This document shows positions 39,423 to 49,087 of a stretch of DNA of 64,000 bases, piece by piece; position 1 is the stretch's first letter; each line of letters begins with the position of its first letter. A program made the position numbers and the translations under genes. The DNA is from Escherichia coli. Its GTDB lineage: Bacteria > Pseudomonadota > Gammaproteobacteria > Enterobacterales > Enterobacteriaceae. Where the stretch lies: positions 868,001 to 932,000 of the forward strand of contig CP089930.1 of NCBI GenBank assembly GCA_021307345.1, written 5' to 3'. The notes below the pieces were generated by a model, which worked only from the letters and a program-made list of their open reading frames with translations, searched no databases and had not been told where the DNA came from.

Positions 39423-39875
39423 TTAATTCGTCCTGGCTTCCTGCCGCATCCTGAAGCGCAGATTCTTTTTAATTTCAGCCCAGCGCGTCATGTCTGCCGG
39501 GGTCAGCGGTGTGGTTCTGGCGTAGGTGAAGGCCATCATGACCCGCTCACCCGGCGATACAAATGCCACCTGACACTGGTACACCTGCTCGTTACCCCGG
39601 AGAAACTGACTCTGTATCTCCAGCCCTTCTTCGCCGTCATTAATCCCCACCCGGGTTACCTGCACGGGCGTGTAGTGCAGCTCCTTAACCTGCTTTTCCA
39701 GTTTTTTCATCTGCTGTTCAACCTGAGAGGCTAATTCGTCTCCCTCCTGCATCTGGCCCCGGCTGATAATTAATGCGGCATCGGGATCACTGAGGCGCAG
39801 CATATTAATGGTACTGTCCTGAGATATATTGCCGTCGAAAGACAGAACGGCTTCATTTACATAATATTCCGTCAT
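39423..39875 (-). CDS. eagR: EagR (DUF1795) chaperone for the Rhs effector
   Basis: A 150-residue protein of the DUF1795/DcrB-like family ('EAVLSFDG.ISQDSTINMLRLSDPDAALIISRGQMQEGDELASQVEQQM…' start, 'MMAFTYARTTPLTPADMTRWAEIKKNLRF' end). EagR proteins bind the N-terminal transmembrane helices and prePAAR of Rhs effectors and help load them onto VgrG. It lies 18 bp upstream of rhs and 46 bp after vgrG on the same strand, exactly the vgrG–eagR–rhs order. Confidence 0.9.
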   Translation of the reverse strand: MTEYYVNEAVLSFDGNISQDSTINMLRLSDPDAALIISRGQMQEGDELASQVEQQMKKLEKQVKELHYTPVQVTRVGINDGEEGLEIQSQFLRGNEQVYQCQVAFVSPGERVMMAFTYARTTPLTPADMTRWAEIKKNLRFRMRQEARTN

Positions 39876-39921
39876 AATGGAAAGAGTCCCTTTGAATAAA
39901 ATATTTAATAATGGTTGTGAT

Positions 39922-42168
39922 TTATTTTTCAGTCATGAAGGTAATATCTATCGCCGTCTGAAGAGTAGTTTTCTCTAATGTGCCAGGCGGCGATATATCT
40001 GCCTTTCTGTCATTCATGTTTAAATCAAGCTGCCCTGATTGTGTATTTATTTTTCCGTTCTCTGTTGCAGTAATATTAAAGTTCTTACAGGTTATATTAA
40101 ATATTCCGTCACTGGTCATTTGTAGGATAGTTTCTCCGCAGCTAAGAATAATGGAATCTCCCGCTGCAAAGCGTAAATTCTGTACGGTCTGAATTGTTTT
40201 ATCTCCTCCGGCAAGGGAAGTATCATCCGTCTGAACTGTAAGAGAACGTTTCTCACCAATAATCGCTGTTTCTGTTTTATCAATAACTTTAAGTCGATTA
40301 TTCCCCATCCAGTGACTTTCATTATTATTTACTTCAATGCGCTGATCTTTCTCGGCATGCAACCAGACCTCTTCCCCACCAGGTTTATCCTCAAAACGCA
40401 GGGCGTTGGCATTCGTCGGCCCCCCACCAATTGTGTGGCTGTAAAACCCACTTTGCGTCGCTGCGCCAGGCAATCCCCACGGCGGCATCGTGTCCTGGTT
40501 ATAGGTACGCCCCACGATGATGGGTAAATCCGGGTCACCATTTTTGAAATCCACCAGCACTTCCTGGCCAATACGCGGGATCTGGATCATGCCGAATCCT
40601 TTTCCCGCCCACGGATAGCTAACACGGACCCAGCAGGAGCTGTTTTCGTCATTGTTACCATAACGATCCCAGCCAAACTGCACCTTCACCCGGCCATATT
40701 TATCCGTCCAGATCTCCTGCCCCGCCGGACCGGTGACGATGGCGCTCTGCGGGCCTTTGGTATGGGGTTTGCTCAGGGTTCGCTGTGGGCGGTAGACTTC
40801 ACTGGTGGGGTGCAGTTCGAACGTGGTGACATAGGTAAAATGCTGGTCCTGGCCGCTGTACTGCGCATTGTCCCGTAAAAACAGTGTGGTCTGCACCAGC
40901 AGATATTCCTGGTTGACCTCCGCCGTCGGATGATTCATCAACGTAAAGGTGTAACCAGTCATGAGGGTGCGGATATTCCCCGCCCCTCCAACCCGGCTGC
41001 CAGGGCTGCGCTGCGCTTCCATACGAATGCGCGTCAGCATCTCGCCTTCCCCCATAGTGAAGTAATCACCAGGCCATTCGTAATGCTCATATTCAGCATG
41101 ACCGGTATCACGCGGATTAGCCACGGTACTTTTCAGCAGTGAACGCGGCTTCATAAAATCAAAATCGTCCAGCACCCACTTTCCAGTACGCAGCCTCTCA
41201 CTGGCCGTAATGGTGTGGATAAATTCCTTATCGAGCTTCAGTCCTTCCTGGTGCCACTCTACCAGCGGCGAGTCCGGGCACGTTTTATGACCATTGATGG
41301 CATCAGCCAGTACCAGCGTGTGGCTGTTCTCGCTGTGCTCAAACCACCAGTAGATACCCCATTCCTGCATCAGGCGCTGGATGAAATCAAAATCGGTTTC
41401 ACCATACTGCACCTGCCAGGCGCGGGGCGGATAATTTTCCACCAGCCGTTTTTCCACCGGAAAAGAATATTCAGCCAGGACTTCATCGAGAATATCCACC
41501 ACGGTTTTGTTCTGGAACGCTTTGTAGTCGCTGGTGTGGGTCAGCAGCTTCAGCCACGGTTCAATGCGCAATTCATACGTGACCGAGCGCCCCTCGTGAC
41601 CGACTACCCTCGCAGCCGTCACCAGCCCGCTGATATGCCGTTTGCCGCCGCCATCCAGTTCAATATTGACGCACAGGTCTTTGCCCACCATCGGTTTGAG
41701 CGGCAGATTGGCAGCAGGGGAGACATATCCGAGGTTCAGGGTGTCAGGCGTTTTAAGCTGTACTGTATAGGAAAACAGATTCCCAAGCCCTTCCGAACCA
41801 TTCATACCTGCAAACAGCAGCATCTGCGCCGGCACCGCACTACCACTTACTGTGACGTTATGCGCCCCCGGACCAGCGGCAGCAAGCGATGCCGCCGCAT
41901 CCTGAGCTGCACCAGCCATATCCGAGATCCCTGACGCGGCGGCGGCGGCCTGCGCAGCAGCTACTGCAGCTTTAACCAGTCCTGACGGTTCTGGAAGCGC
42001 ACCAAATAGATCTGCAACTGCCTGTTCTGCCATCTGTTCGGCTGCATCAGCTACATCGGTTGCGGCTGAACTTGCGCTTATAGCACTACTTCCTCCGGCT
42101 ATCGGTGGCGTGGAGATAGCTGGCCCACCGTTACTGCCAGATTTATTACCCGTAGATACAAAACTCAT
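39922..42168 (-). CDS. vgrG: T6SS spike protein VgrG with long N-terminal extension
   Basis: 748 residues. The gp27/gp5-like core begins near residue 105 ('[27 protein letters not shown]') and contains '[28 protein letters not shown]', the OB-fold '[25 protein letters not shown]' and the β-prism ending. The first ~100 residues are an Ala/Ser/Gly-rich, low-complexity and helical extension not present in standard VgrG. It has no C-terminal catalytic domain; cargo is carried by the neighbouring PAAR–Rhs and probably the zincin. ATG at 42168. Confidence 0.93.
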   Translation of the reverse strand: MSFVSTGNKSGSNGGPAISTPPIAGGSSAISASSAATDVADAAEQMAEQAVADLFGALPEPSGLVKAAVAAAQAAAAASGISDMAGAAQDAAASLAAAGPGAHNVTVSGSAVPAQMLLFAGMNGSEGLGNLFSYTVQLKTPDTLNLGYVSPAANLPLKPMVGKDLCVNIELDGGGKRHISGLVTAARVVGHEGRSVTYELRIEPWLKLLTHTSDYKAFQNKTVVDILDEVLAEYSFPVEKRLVENYPPRAWQVQYGETDFDFIQRLMQEWGIYWWFEHSENSHTLVLADAINGHKTCPDSPLVEWHQEGLKLDKEFIHTITASERLRTGKWVLDDFDFMKPRSLLKSTVANPRDTGHAEYEHYEWPGDYFTMGEGEMLTRIRMEAQRSPGSRVGGAGNIRTLMTGYTFTLMNHPTAEVNQEYLLVQTTLFLRDNAQYSGQDQHFTYVTTFELHPTSEVYRPQRTLSKPHTKGPQSAIVTGPAGQEIWTDKYGRVKVQFGWDRYGNNDENSSCWVRVSYPWAGKGFGMIQIPRIGQEVLVDFKNGDPDLPIIVGRTYNQDTMPPWGLPGAATQSGFYSHTIGGGPTNANALRFEDKPGGEEVWLHAEKDQRIEVNNNESHWMGNNRLKVIDKTETAIIGEKRSLTVQTDDTSLAGGDKTIQTVQNLRFAAGDSIILSCGETILQMTSDGIFNITCKNFNITATENGKINTQSGQLDLNMNDRKADISPPGTLEKTTLQTAIDITFMTEK

Positions 42169-42192
42169 GATATTTATTCCTTTAATATCGGA

Positions 42193-42564
42193 TTAGAATT
42201 TAGCGCCCGGCGACCAGAAAAAATAAGAAATAACCCGCCACTGTCCATCTTTATAATGAAAAAAACATGTAAGATTTAAATCCTGCCGCAAATGCCAAAA
42301 CATTTCTTTGATGGGGATATTTTTGAATTCAGGATTTGTTGAGCGATAGGTATTTTCAATTTCGATATAATACTCGCCGACAAGTTTATAACGAGGCTTT
42401 ATAAATTCATACTCTGGCTTACCATAGTTATTTAACAAAACATTCTCTTCAACTCCATTATACACACCACTCGCATTCAGATAAGCATGTTCAGGGATAT
42501 CAGACATGCTATTTTTCGCCCCACCCACTATCAAAAAAATAATCACAGCGTATATTAGCTTCAT
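42193..42564 (-). CDS. Predicted immunity protein of the zincin effector (exported)
   Basis: A 123-residue protein with an N-terminal hydrophobic segment (residues 3–15, then Ser-rich), so probably exported or membrane-anchored in the periplasm. The mature part is rich in Tyr and aromatic residues, with no family I know. Its ATG overlaps the stop of the metallopeptidase-like gene by 4 bp, the arrangement of an effector–immunity pair; periplasmic location would mean the effector acts there. Role is inferred from position. Confidence 0.6.
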   Translation of the reverse strand: MKLIYAVIIFLIVGGAKNSMSDIPEHAYLNASGVYNGVEENVLLNNYGKPEYEFIKPRYKLVGEYYIEIENTYRSTNPEFKNIPIKEMFWHLRQDLNLTCFFHYKDGQWRVISYFFWSPGAKF

Positions 42565-43295
42565 TTTTTTACGCTTTTCACAAAAAATTCAGAACCCGGA
42601 ACCATTCTATTTAACCGCTCAATGACATTTTCCATATAACGAGAGCGCAGTTCCATACCAATATTCATTAACGCACTGGCGTCGCCGGAGAATGGTGTAG
42701 TTGCTTTATCTGCATCGTCACTATAGTATTCATCAGTAAGATATCCAATAATATGCCCAAGCTCGTGAGACAGCCCTATTTGCTCATGGCAAACTTTTGA
42801 TGAGCCAAGACATTTAGCTGCTGCAACTATATCTTTAGAGTCAAATTCAACGTATCGACTATTCCAGACAATGTTACTCTGACGAAAGCTATTTGGATCA
42901 TCATTATCAATTTTAAACACCACTACATCCCAATACCCATGACGATCAGTCTGAATTATTTCTATTGTGAAGGGTAAGTCCTTACCATTAAACTTACTAA
43001 CAAACTCAGACTTCCCAGAAACGGATAAAAAAACCTTATTATTCCATGTTTGATTAATGACAAAAATAACCTTCCCATGAAAGGCATTTTTCTCCATATC
43101 TGTCCAATCAGTTTTTGCATCCCATCTTTTTATCCAATTATATTTCCATCTCAGCAATAATGAGATTGCACCATTTTCACGGTCAATTCTTAAATCGCCC
43201 CAGGCATCATTGTCCCTGATATATCGTTTATCCAGCATTAAGTCGTCATAAGCATCATATGCCTGCTGAATAGCCTCATCATGAGAGTTACCCAT
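42561..43295 (-). CDS. Predicted T6SS metallopeptidase (zincin) effector
   Basis: 244 residues; ATG at 43295 follows GGAGG with good spacing (an in-frame GTG two codons earlier overlaps that site). The zinc motif 'HELGHIIGYLTDEY' occupies residues 177–190 (HExxHxxGxxxD pattern), and 'DASALMNIG' (about 205–213) resembles a metzincin Met-turn. No signal peptide, as expected for a T6SS-delivered protein. It lies between tagF and vgrG and is coupled to an exported predicted immunity protein. The N-terminal ~150 residues match no family I recognise. Substrate unknown: protein or peptidoglycan peptide in the target periplasm is plausible. Confidence 0.7.
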   Translation of the reverse strand: MGNSHDEAIQQAYDAYDDLMLDKRYIRDNDAWGDLRIDRENGAISLLLRWKYNWIKRWDAKTDWTDMEKNAFHGKVIFVINQTWNNKVFLSVSGKSEFVSKFNGKDLPFTIEIIQTDRHGYWDVVVFKIDNDDPNSFRQSNIVWNSRYVEFDSKDIVAAAKCLGSSKVCHEQIGLSHELGHIIGYLTDEYYSDDADKATTPFSGDASALMNIGMELRSRYMENVIERLNRMVPGSEFFVKSVKK

Positions 43296-43439
43296 GTTCA
43301 CCTCCGTATATTGCTATATATCCAATAAACCTGAAGATGCTTGCTTATCCACCAACGCAGACGGGACCAGGGATAGTCTGAAGATAGCAATCAACTTGAA
43401 TTTCATGGGTATATTTGTTTCCCATCTACACGTTTATCG

Positions 43440-44243
43440 TCATATTTTTGTATAGCTATTCTCAGCATTCGTGGCACATGATTTTTTCTCCAGCCGTAGC
43501 GCATCCACATACCGCCCCTCGCTGTTCTGCTGCCAGAACCAGCCCTGCCCTTGTTGTGCCTGTGTCAGCATTTTGTCCGGCCAGCCCGGCCACGGCAGGT
43601 GCCGCACGCCGGGCAGTTCCACTACCGGTGCGTCCGGCAGGCCGGTGAGTTCCCGGCTGCGCTGCGGTACACGCCGCAAACCACGCAACCACTGCGCCCA
43701 GCGCGGCCCCGGTCGCCACATCGCCCACAGCTGGTCTGCCTGCTCCGCCAGTCGCCCGCAGCGTTCTGTCTGTGGTGAGACATGTACTGCCGCCAGTCTT
43801 GCCAGCCAGTACAGCCAGCCTTGCGTTTCATCCAGACTCTCTTCCAGCCATTCCCGTCCGGCACGCTGGTAAATCACCAGCGGCCACGGCCTGCCCGTGC
43901 TGTCTCGCGAGGCGGTCAGTACCCCTGTCAGCCATTCATCACGCCCGCCAATGGGTAAAAACCTCGGCGACAGGACGAAGCTCCACGGCAGCGGATGGTG
44001 CTCCGGCAGCACCGACTTTTCACGCGGTGATAAGTGCATCCAACCGTCATTCTCTCCCGTCGTCACGGCATCCGTTCCGTCCGGCAGTACAATATGCCGC
44101 CCCTGCCCAAGCCACGTCTGCTGGTTCAGCCACGCCTGCCACACCTGTCCTTCGTTCGCGCTCACCCGCCAGCGCACATAATCACGCTGGTCCGGCAACC
44201 TACCGAACATCGCCGGGGTCGATACTGCCGTAGCACGGCGCAT
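43440..44243 (-). CDS. tagF: T6SS-associated protein TagF
   Basis: 267 residues. The N-terminal part ('STPAMFGRLPDQRDYVRWRVSANEGQVWQAWLNQQ', 'PWSFVLSPRFLPIGGRDEWLTGVLTASRDSTGRPWPLVIYQ') is the TagF (SciT/ImpM) domain. In Pseudomonas TagF represses T6SS assembly post-translationally. Its ATG overlaps the tssM stop, so both are co-translated. The C-terminal ~30 residues are hydrophilic and poorly conserved-looking. Confidence 0.85.
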   Translation of the reverse strand: MRRATAVSTPAMFGRLPDQRDYVRWRVSANEGQVWQAWLNQQTWLGQGRHIVLPDGTDAVTTGENDGWMHLSPREKSVLPEHHPLPWSFVLSPRFLPIGGRDEWLTGVLTASRDSTGRPWPLVIYQRAGREWLEESLDETQGWLYWLARLAAVHVSPQTERCGRLAEQADQLWAMWRPGPRWAQWLRGLRRVPQRSRELTGLPDAPVVELPGVRHLPWPGWPDKMLTQAQQGQGWFWQQNSEGRYVDALRLEKKSCATNAENSYTKI

Positions 44244-47200
44244 TAGAGCGCCCTCTCCGGGCAGGCGAAACGTTGCAGTAGTCCCCGGTTCACCGGGTCA
44301 AAGTCTCTCCCGGCGGTGATTTCCAGCACTACCCGTCGCCCATCAAAACTGTACTCCACCTGCTGCGTTCCCCGTACCGCTGTATCCTGCGCGTTACCCG
44401 CGTCCAGCAGGTGAAACAGCGCCCACGGCCCGTTAGTCAGCAGCGTCGAGGTGTCCTGGCGGATGCGCGGGCTAGCGGTAATTTCCGCCATTGAGCCATT
44501 ACGCGGTCCAGGCCAGCTTACTTTCAGCGCCCTGACCGGGCCGTGAGCGTAACGCAGCACCTGCCCATCAATGTCAATCACCAGCTCGGTGATGGCCGGA
44601 TCCATATCCACGACGCGGACCTGCATCGCCCAGGAAAACTTTTTCCCGCCTTCCCCGTTAAAAAAGACGCGGCGGATTTGTTCTGCCTCCTGAAACGGCA
44701 CCAGATCTGGCCCGTGCAGCGTCATGTTGCCTTCGGTCGGTTTGTAACGCCACGGATTGCTGGCAATGTCCGCCAGCGGGGCCAGTTGTTTCGTCCAGAA
44801 CGCATCCAGCACGCCGCCGCTGGCAAAGATACGGTTAAAATCGTCCGCGCTGACCTCCTGCGGGCTGTCGGTAAAGGGATAGCGCCCGTCAATGGCGTCA
44901 CGGCACTCATCACCGATCACCGCCTCCATTTGCGCATTCAGCACTTCACCCGTTCCGGCATTGATTTTGCGTGTCCCCTGTAGTGTTAAATCCAGCAGAA
45001 TATTTTTCAGCGGCGCGGGTAGTTTTGCTGCCTCCAGTTGAAGTTTATCCGCCGCCGAAATGCGGCCCGGTAATGTGCTGGCCGCCAGTGCACTGTCTGC
45101 AATGGTGAGCTGGGTGTAATATTCATTGAGCATCGTCAGCAGCGAATTAAGCTGTGGTGCACCGCCCCCTTGTCCGCTGTCCATACGCCCGGAAACAACT
45201 TCCCGCAATGCGGCAAAACGATCATCCACCAGCGTTTTCTCCAGACGTTCTTCTGGATGGATGTCCTGGAACAGCTTCGCCGTCTGTACCACTTTTCCCG
45301 CATTACCGGAAAGCCGATCCTGCGCTCGCTGGGCCATCTGCTTTTGTCTGGCCTGTGCATCCAGCGGCGGTACCAGGGTGGTCTGCTCCACCACGGCTTT
45401 ACTCAGCCGCATCAACGGTGAATCTGGCGAGGCCAGGGTACGGAGCACCTGAAGATCATAGGCCAGCCCCGGACCACCGTCCTCCCCGGCGCTGTTGATG
45501 CTGTGAATACTGACCAGAAAATCCTGCCACCGGCGGGCATATTCAGTCAGGTACAGGCGACGGACTTCACGGGTAACCGGGAGTTCCTGTCCCGGTAGCT
45601 GACTCATTACACTCTCAGTCGTTTTTTTTTGCGCATTTTCCCGCCCCATCACCCAGGCATCATTCGCTGACGCTGCGGCAACAAATTCAGGCAGTCGTTT
45701 GTCGAATAACTCCCGGTAGCCTTCGCGGGTGAAGATGCCCGGTACGCCCCGATCCAGCGGCGCGCCATCCGTGCGAACAAAGACGGTTCCAGCATCTGCC
45801 CCTACAGCGCGCACCAGCGAAAACTCCTGCGGTGCTTCACTCTCCATAGAAGCCAGTGCACGGGCATAGATACGCTCAGTGCTGGTGTGTCCATCGAGGA
45901 AAGTTCGCGCCTGGCGGATCAACCCCTCATCTTTTTCGTAGGGCGAATGCACTACGCGGCTACCGTCAAACAGAGCGTCGATATGTTCCAGCACGGCTGC
46001 ACGACCACCAAACTCCGCCACGCTGTCGCGGTTGTCCAGGTCATTCAGTACCCATGAGTGAATTTCCGCCGCGTTGTATTTGTCCTCGTGGTCTTTATCG
46101 AGGTTCAGCAGCAGATAAACATGCAGGGTGTCATAGGCGGCTTTGCTGTTCTGACGTGCTATCGCATCCGAAAGCACATATTCCATGCGTTTCACCAGCG
46201 GCGGCAACAGCAGCTGGTCCAGCAGGCGGTCGTACAGAGAGGCCACACTCTCCATCACCGGCGGAACGCTGTACAGCCCGTAACGCCAGGCCAACGGCGG
46301 TGAGTCCGGATCCAGCCCCGGCCAGGCAGAGAGCGCCCGCGCCTGGTTCAGTAATGCGGGAACCGGGTGCATCGCAGGTTTTCCGGTATAGGCTTTGACA
46401 TCAGTATCCAGTTTAGCCGTCCGGGTGGCGATTTCATTCAGATACCCGTTGTTACCCTGCTGGCTGCCCTGCATTCCCTGCCATAACCAGAAAGCCAGCG
46501 CCAGTACCAGCAGATGCCCGCCGGTACGCAGTAGCCGGTAACGCCATGCCCACTGGAGATTCGGCTCCACCAGGTGCGCTTCGCGGAAGATTAACTGTTT
46601 CAGTAGATCGTGGAGAAAATAGCTGCGGTTGCCGTCCGGCAGGGTATGAGACGGTGAATCCGCCTTCCCTTTTATTGCCCGGACAAAACGCGGCCAGATG
46701 CCCGTATGGTCTGCCACGGCGTCCGCCTGCGCCTGTGCCGCGCTGGTGAAAAATACGCCGCGCAAGGTGTTGTTAAGCTGGGTGGCATCGAATTTTGAAT
46801 CGAGGAAGATCTGTTCAATGGCTTCCAGCAATGGCGCACCCAGCGCGGCAAATTCACGCGGGAAGCGATACAGCCGCTGGCGGCTTTTAAGGTCGTACTC
46901 TTCCTGCAACCGGGTATCCAGCCCCTGATCCAGCCGCAGCGTCAGATTTGCCAGTTCCTGCCCACAGAGCGCATGTCGCGACTGCAGATCTGCGGAATTA
47001 CGTTTCCGGCTGTAAGGCAAAGTAAAGCCCCATACCTGGGTACGAAGGTGACTGGTAAGACCACGAAAATACTCCGTAAAGCCCGGTAACAGATCCATTT
47101 TTGTGACAATAAGATACACAGGAAAACGGATCCCTAGCGTCTCTCTCAGTTCTGCCAGCCGTGCACGCAGGGCTGCACAAGTAGCCAGGCGTTCTGCCGA

Positions 47201-48109
47201 TGACTGCGCGGTTAGATCTGCCACGTTCAGCGTCAGAAGCACGCCGTTCAACGGCGCGTTGGGGCGGTGTTTTCGCAGCAACCCCAAAAATCCTTGCCAC
47301 TCTCCGGCGTTACGCTGTGTCGCGTTCGTTTCGCCGCCATCATCGTGGCGGGCATAGCGCCCAGCGGTATCGATAAGTACCGCTTCGTTGGTAAACCACC
47401 AGTCGCAATGCAGCGTGCCGCCACCAGGTACATTCAGGATATGTACGGTCTGTTCCATCTGTTCTGCTAGTGGGAACTGCAATCCAGTGTTGAGCAACGC
47501 GGTAGTTTTACCATCGCCCGGACTGCCGATGACCATAAACCACGGTAACTCGTACAGAAAACGCTTTCCTTCCAGTGCCTTACGCCAGAATGGCTGATCT
47601 ACTCGTAGTTGTTTTAGTTGCCGGATGGCGCGGGTGACAATATTGCTGACGGTGCGCAAATCAGCTTTAATTTCCCCGGCCACCGGCACGTCTTCCCCAC
47701 GTGGATGCAGGAAACGGCGCAGCAATTGTTCATCCAGGCGCAGCGCCCGCCACAGGCGGTACAGGCCGTATAGTGCATAAGTCAGCAGGATCAGGCCGAT
47801 AAGCGTCAGACGCAGCCACAGTGGCGCAAACGGGCGAACGTCGCCAAAGGCCAGCAACGGTGACACAAAACCGATGATCAGGCACAGAACCGTAACGCCA
47901 ATAATGCTCATTGACCAGTTCACCAGCCACAGGATGAGCAGCATCAGTAATAGAACGATGGTCACCCCCCTACTGCTCACGGACACCAGCGGATGCAGGG
48001 TGTCAAACGCCACCAGCGGTCCGATAAACCAGACCAGCAGCGCAAGCATCACCACGCCGACAATCGCCAATGCGCGGCGGGAAAACAGCAGACTGAGAAA
48101 TTTTTGCAT
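44243..48109 (-). CDS. tssM: T6SS membrane-complex protein TssM (IcmF)
   Basis: 1288 residues. Two N-terminal transmembrane helices (about 12–32 and 40–65) and a third hydrophobic segment near 510 ('HLLVLALAFWLWQGM') frame a cytoplasmic NTPase-like domain with Walker A 'VIGSPGDGKTTALL'; the rest is periplasmic and ends with the IcmF C-terminal β domain. TssM links TssL in the inner membrane to lipoprotein TssJ. Its ATG overlaps the stop of the preceding small membrane gene by one base (TAATG). No frame damage was seen. Confidence 0.95.
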   Translation of the reverse strand: MQKFLSLLFSRRALAIVGVVMLALLVWFIGPLVAFDTLHPLVSVSSRGVTIVLLLMLLILWLVNWSMSIIGVTVLCLIIGFVSPLLAFGDVRPFAPLWLRLTLIGLILLTYALYGLYRLWRALRLDEQLLRRFLHPRGEDVPVAGEIKADLRTVSNIVTRAIRQLKQLRVDQPFWRKALEGKRFLYELPWFMVIGSPGDGKTTALLNTGLQFPLAEQMEQTVHILNVPGGGTLHCDWWFTNEAVLIDTAGRYARHDDGGETNATQRNAGEWQGFLGLLRKHRPNAPLNGVLLTLNVADLTAQSSAERLATCAALRARLAELRETLGIRFPVYLIVTKMDLLPGFTEYFRGLTSHLRTQVWGFTLPYSRKRNSADLQSRHALCGQELANLTLRLDQGLDTRLQEEYDLKSRQRLYRFPREFAALGAPLLEAIEQIFLDSKFDATQLNNTLRGVFFTSAAQAQADAVADHTGIWPRFVRAIKGKADSPSHTLPDGNRSYFLHDLLKQLIFREAHLVEPNLQWAWRYRLLRTGGHLLVLALAFWLWQGMQGSQQGNNGYLNEIATRTAKLDTDVKAYTGKPAMHPVPALLNQARALSAWPGLDPDSPPLAWRYGLYSVPPVMESVASLYDRLLDQLLLPPLVKRMEYVLSDAIARQNSKAAYDTLHVYLLLNLDKDHEDKYNAAEIHSWVLNDLDNRDSVAEFGGRAAVLEHIDALFDGSRVVHSPYEKDEGLIRQARTFLDGHTSTERIYARALASMESEAPQEFSLVRAVGADAGTVFVRTDGAPLDRGVPGIFTREGYRELFDKRLPEFVAAASANDAWVMGRENAQKKTTESVMSQLPGQELPVTREVRRLYLTEYARRWQDFLVSIHSINSAGEDGGPGLAYDLQVLRTLASPDSPLMRLSKAVVEQTTLVPPLDAQARQKQMAQRAQDRLSGNAGKVVQTAKLFQDIHPEERLEKTLVDDRFAALREVVSGRMDSGQGGGAPQLNSLLTMLNEYYTQLTIADSALAASTLPGRISAADKLQLEAAKLPAPLKNILLDLTLQGTRKINAGTGEVLNAQMEAVIGDECRDAIDGRYPFTDSPQEVSADDFNRIFASGGVLDAFWTKQLAPLADIASNPWRYKPTEGNMTLHGPDLVPFQEAEQIRRVFFNGEGGKKFSWAMQVRVVDMDPAITELVIDIDGQVLRYAHGPVRALKVSWPGPRNGSMAEITASPRIRQDTSTLLTNGPWALFHLLDAGNAQDTAVRGTQQVEYSFDGRRVVLEITAGRDFDPVNRGLLQRFACPERAL

Positions 48110-48396
48110 TATTGTTCAGAGCTCCATGCGATAATCAGTAATAGCAAAATACCCAGGACTGAAAACCCCTTTCCTGTACGTGATACTGAAAGAAAATAAA
48201 GAACAATCTGAATAGCCGCTGAAATAAAATAAATTAATCTTCTGATTACCTCTCTATTTCCATTTCTCTGAGGCAATGCTGTCATTGAAGGCTCCATATC
48301 CTGCATCCACTGATACTCATTCCCGGAAAAAAGCATGATAGTGACCAACCCCATAATGAATAATAACCATCCTGTTATCTTAATTATTTCTCTCAT
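48109..48396 (-). CDS. Predicted membrane immunity protein of the lysozyme-fold effector
   Basis: 95 residues starting at 48396, where ATG overlaps the effector stop by 4 bp; longer forms would lie inside the effector gene. Three hydrophobic segments (about 6–24, 48–66, 72–92) with a 25-residue loop between the first two containing no cysteines. Polytopic small membrane proteins are common immunity partners for periplasm-acting effectors. It has no recognised family; role is inferred from coupling. Confidence 0.6.
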   Translation of the reverse strand: MREIIKITGWLLFIMGLVTIMLFSGNEYQWMQDMEPSMTALPQRNGNREVIRRLIYFISAAIQIVLYFLSVSRTGKGFSVLGILLLLIIAWSSEQ

Positions 48397-49080
48397 GAGG
48401 ACTCCCAGACAGTCATTAATAAACCAGAGAAATGCAACCATTTGTTGATAATAAAATCGCCATAGCTGGTATCTTGCTTTATTTTTTCCAGACTAAGAGA
48501 AATACCTCGATTATAACGAGCTTCAATAATTCTTATTTGTTCTTCTGTCAGGTGAGGTAAGGATACCTGAAAGCCATCTTTTTCAGCCAATTGATAACGA
48601 TGCCTTGCAGCTAATTTTATATTAAAAACATCATGTTGGAGGTAATTCTCCAACTCACGCAACTGAGAATTATCCATTTTAGTCTCATCAAGCCCGAGTG
48701 TTTTGGCTGCAGTTCGCAATTGCATACTCACCGCACCAAAAGATGTTTTTTCTGGTTTCGAAGCTATTGTGATATGTTCATCAACCCACTCAGGCCCACT
48801 CCAACTCATAGCACGAAATTCAAATGCCAACGTGTCTACAATCTGAGGATCTCCCACTACTTCAATCCAACAAACTCCAGCAAGCAAGGGAGCAGGTAAA
48901 TGCCAGGCATTTGCAGCTGCATTGATCAAAAGGCTGTTATGCTTCACCCAACCATCTTTAAAATAACGCCCAAATGCTACTCCTCCCCCCCCATTTTTTA
49001 GGCGCCAGTTTCCAGAATATAAATTCTGTTACTCCCCACACTGGCGAATGGTTAGACGCATTACACTCCAGCTTTTCCAT
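48393..49080 (-). CDS. Predicted T6SS lysozyme/SLT-fold effector, frameshifted in a G8 run
   Basis: The main frame (GTG 48947 to 48393, 184 residues) shows lytic-transglycosylase-like blocks: 'LLAGVCWIEVVGDP' (Glu candidate), 'SFGAVSMQLRTAAKTLG', 'FNIKLAARHRYQLAE' and 'IEARYNRG'. Its natural start seems to be the ATG at 49080, seven bases after the corrected tssL stop: that frame reads 'MEKLECNASNHSPVWGVTEF', '…KLAPKKWGG' and meets the main frame only if the run of eight Gs (48985–48992) were seven. The restored protein would be 228 residues. As given, translation from 49080 stops at 48958 after 40 codons. It is followed by a coupled membrane immunity gene. It would cleave peptidoglycan. Confidence 0.68.
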
Positions 49081-49087
49081 TATTAAT

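Noticed and set aside
46546-47470. Several plus-strand frames of 60–85 codons across tssM
   Set aside because: Antisense to an intact 1288-residue gene, with shadow-like composition.
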